58,458 nt of DNA from UBA4246 sp045113695 (GTDB lineage Bacteria; Bacillota; Clostridia; Christensenellales; Aristaeellaceae), in NCBI GenBank assembly GCA_045113695.1, contig JBGUJG010000039.1, positions 1 through 58,458 on the forward strand. Direction: 5' to 3'. The notes under the pieces were generated by a model. The model saw only the letters and a list, made by a program, of their open reading frames with translations, ran no database searches and was not told where the DNA came from. Made by a program: the position numbers and the translations under genes. Shown piece after piece: positions 58,146 through 58,458 of the stretch (the stretch's first letter is position 1; each line of letters opens with the position of its first letter).

Positions 58146-58458
58146 CATTTTTTTCCGGATTGGCGGACGAGTAATATATGTGTACAACAATAATGGGTCA
58201 TGGGTAAATCAGTATCACTGATCGATCCATAAAGCAGCATGGTGAAAGGGCTGATATATCATTTACATACCACAGGCGAAAGCATGTATGGCTGGTTTAT
58301 ATTGTCCGGTTTCACTGTAGCGGCGGCGCCTGCGCCGCCACACAGCCGGCCGAAGAACTGGCCGGGAAAACGGACGCAGGATGGGATCCGTGACTGTCCT
58401 GTCATATCATCTCCAGACGATTATGCAGGCTGTCCGGCTGAACGTACGATCCTGACAA
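58146..58458 (+). other. Window end, no gene seen
   Basis: No coding region recognised. GTAGCGGCGGCGCCTGCGCC followed by GCCA (58318-58341) resembles the central hairpin of repeat R3. Confidence 0.5.

Noticed and set aside
1..58458. tRNA, rRNA, known riboswitches, origin or prophage
   Set aside because: No cloverleaf, rRNA stretch, T-box or riboswitch core, DnaA-box cluster, integrase or structural phage gene was recognised; short RNAs could still be missed by eye.

Overview
The window reads as chromosome of an uncultured or little-studied anaerobic Bacillota, most likely a gut or rumen Clostridia (a Christensenellales/Aristaeella-like lineage is my guess). The grounds are strong AGGAGG ribosome binding sites, TTGACA/TATAAT-type promoters, many genes opening with 'MKK/MKR...LLALLML...A' signal peptides, sugar ABC transporters with no ATPase of their own, a RodA/FtsW-FHA-PBP module, RqcH, YlmH and Pta. 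Core DNA is GC-rich. AT-rich patches (about 8.2-10.35, 14.2-17.0, 40.25-41.3 and parts of 50.6-52.4 kb) carry accessory or decayed genes. I saw no rRNA, tRNA, CRISPR array, phage or transposase.

Layout. 0.2-5.2 kb: a LacI-controlled glycan unit, lacI-sulfatase facing a secreted GH43-like/Ig protein, with the same operator laid over both promoters. 5.2-8.2: two secreted thioredoxin-like proteins, gap, a lone MNT nucleotidyltransferase. 8.3-10.35: AT-rich, a dead XRE regulator and a secreted SAP-domain protein. 10.35-13.1: aqpZ between inverted copies of a dispersed repeat, a secreted deoxyribosyltransferase-like protein, another secreted protein. 13.2-14.1: two GG-leader peptides. 14.4-17: NodB-type deacetylase plus FkbH-like protein. 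17-24.2: S41-like protein, DUF2442 and a frameshifted DUF4160, a sugar ABC transporter (two permeases and binding protein). 24.3-36.5: pta, FHA-FtsW/RodA-PBP, esterase-like protein, rqcH, a MerR regulator facing a Tat-exported flavoprotein, a TRIC-like channel. 36.7-43: a Tet(M)-like GTPase fused to a NYN/Rae1-like nuclease domain, ylmH, a PD-(D/E)XK-like protein, a C69 dipeptidase. 43.3-47.8: a tiny transcription unit, then a heterodimeric ABC exporter. 47.8-53: three more GG-leader peptides, a YdcF-family protein, DUF5131, a dead VOC gene and a GNAT enzyme. 53-58.4: nagA, a DUF2828 (Ro60-like) protein, 1.6 kb of apparently non-coding DNA holding a duplicated hairpin-rich element, and an XRE regulator whose C-terminus comes from a repeat.

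The strongest candidate for an undescribed system is the set of five small double-glycine-leader peptides at three separate loci. Four of their upstream regions share one architecture: CTGCCR, 17-18 bases, a TATCAA-like box led by GCG, then a hairpin whose sequence differs but whose pairing is kept, and in three of them an AAAACAGAAA box before AGGAGG. That looks like one regulon. No C39 peptidase-exporter or modifying enzyme for them lies in the window.

A second theme is ribosome and RNA quality control: RqcH, the GTPase-NYN fusion and YlmH fall within about 10 kb, and a Ro60-like protein lies further on beside the duplicated non-coding element.
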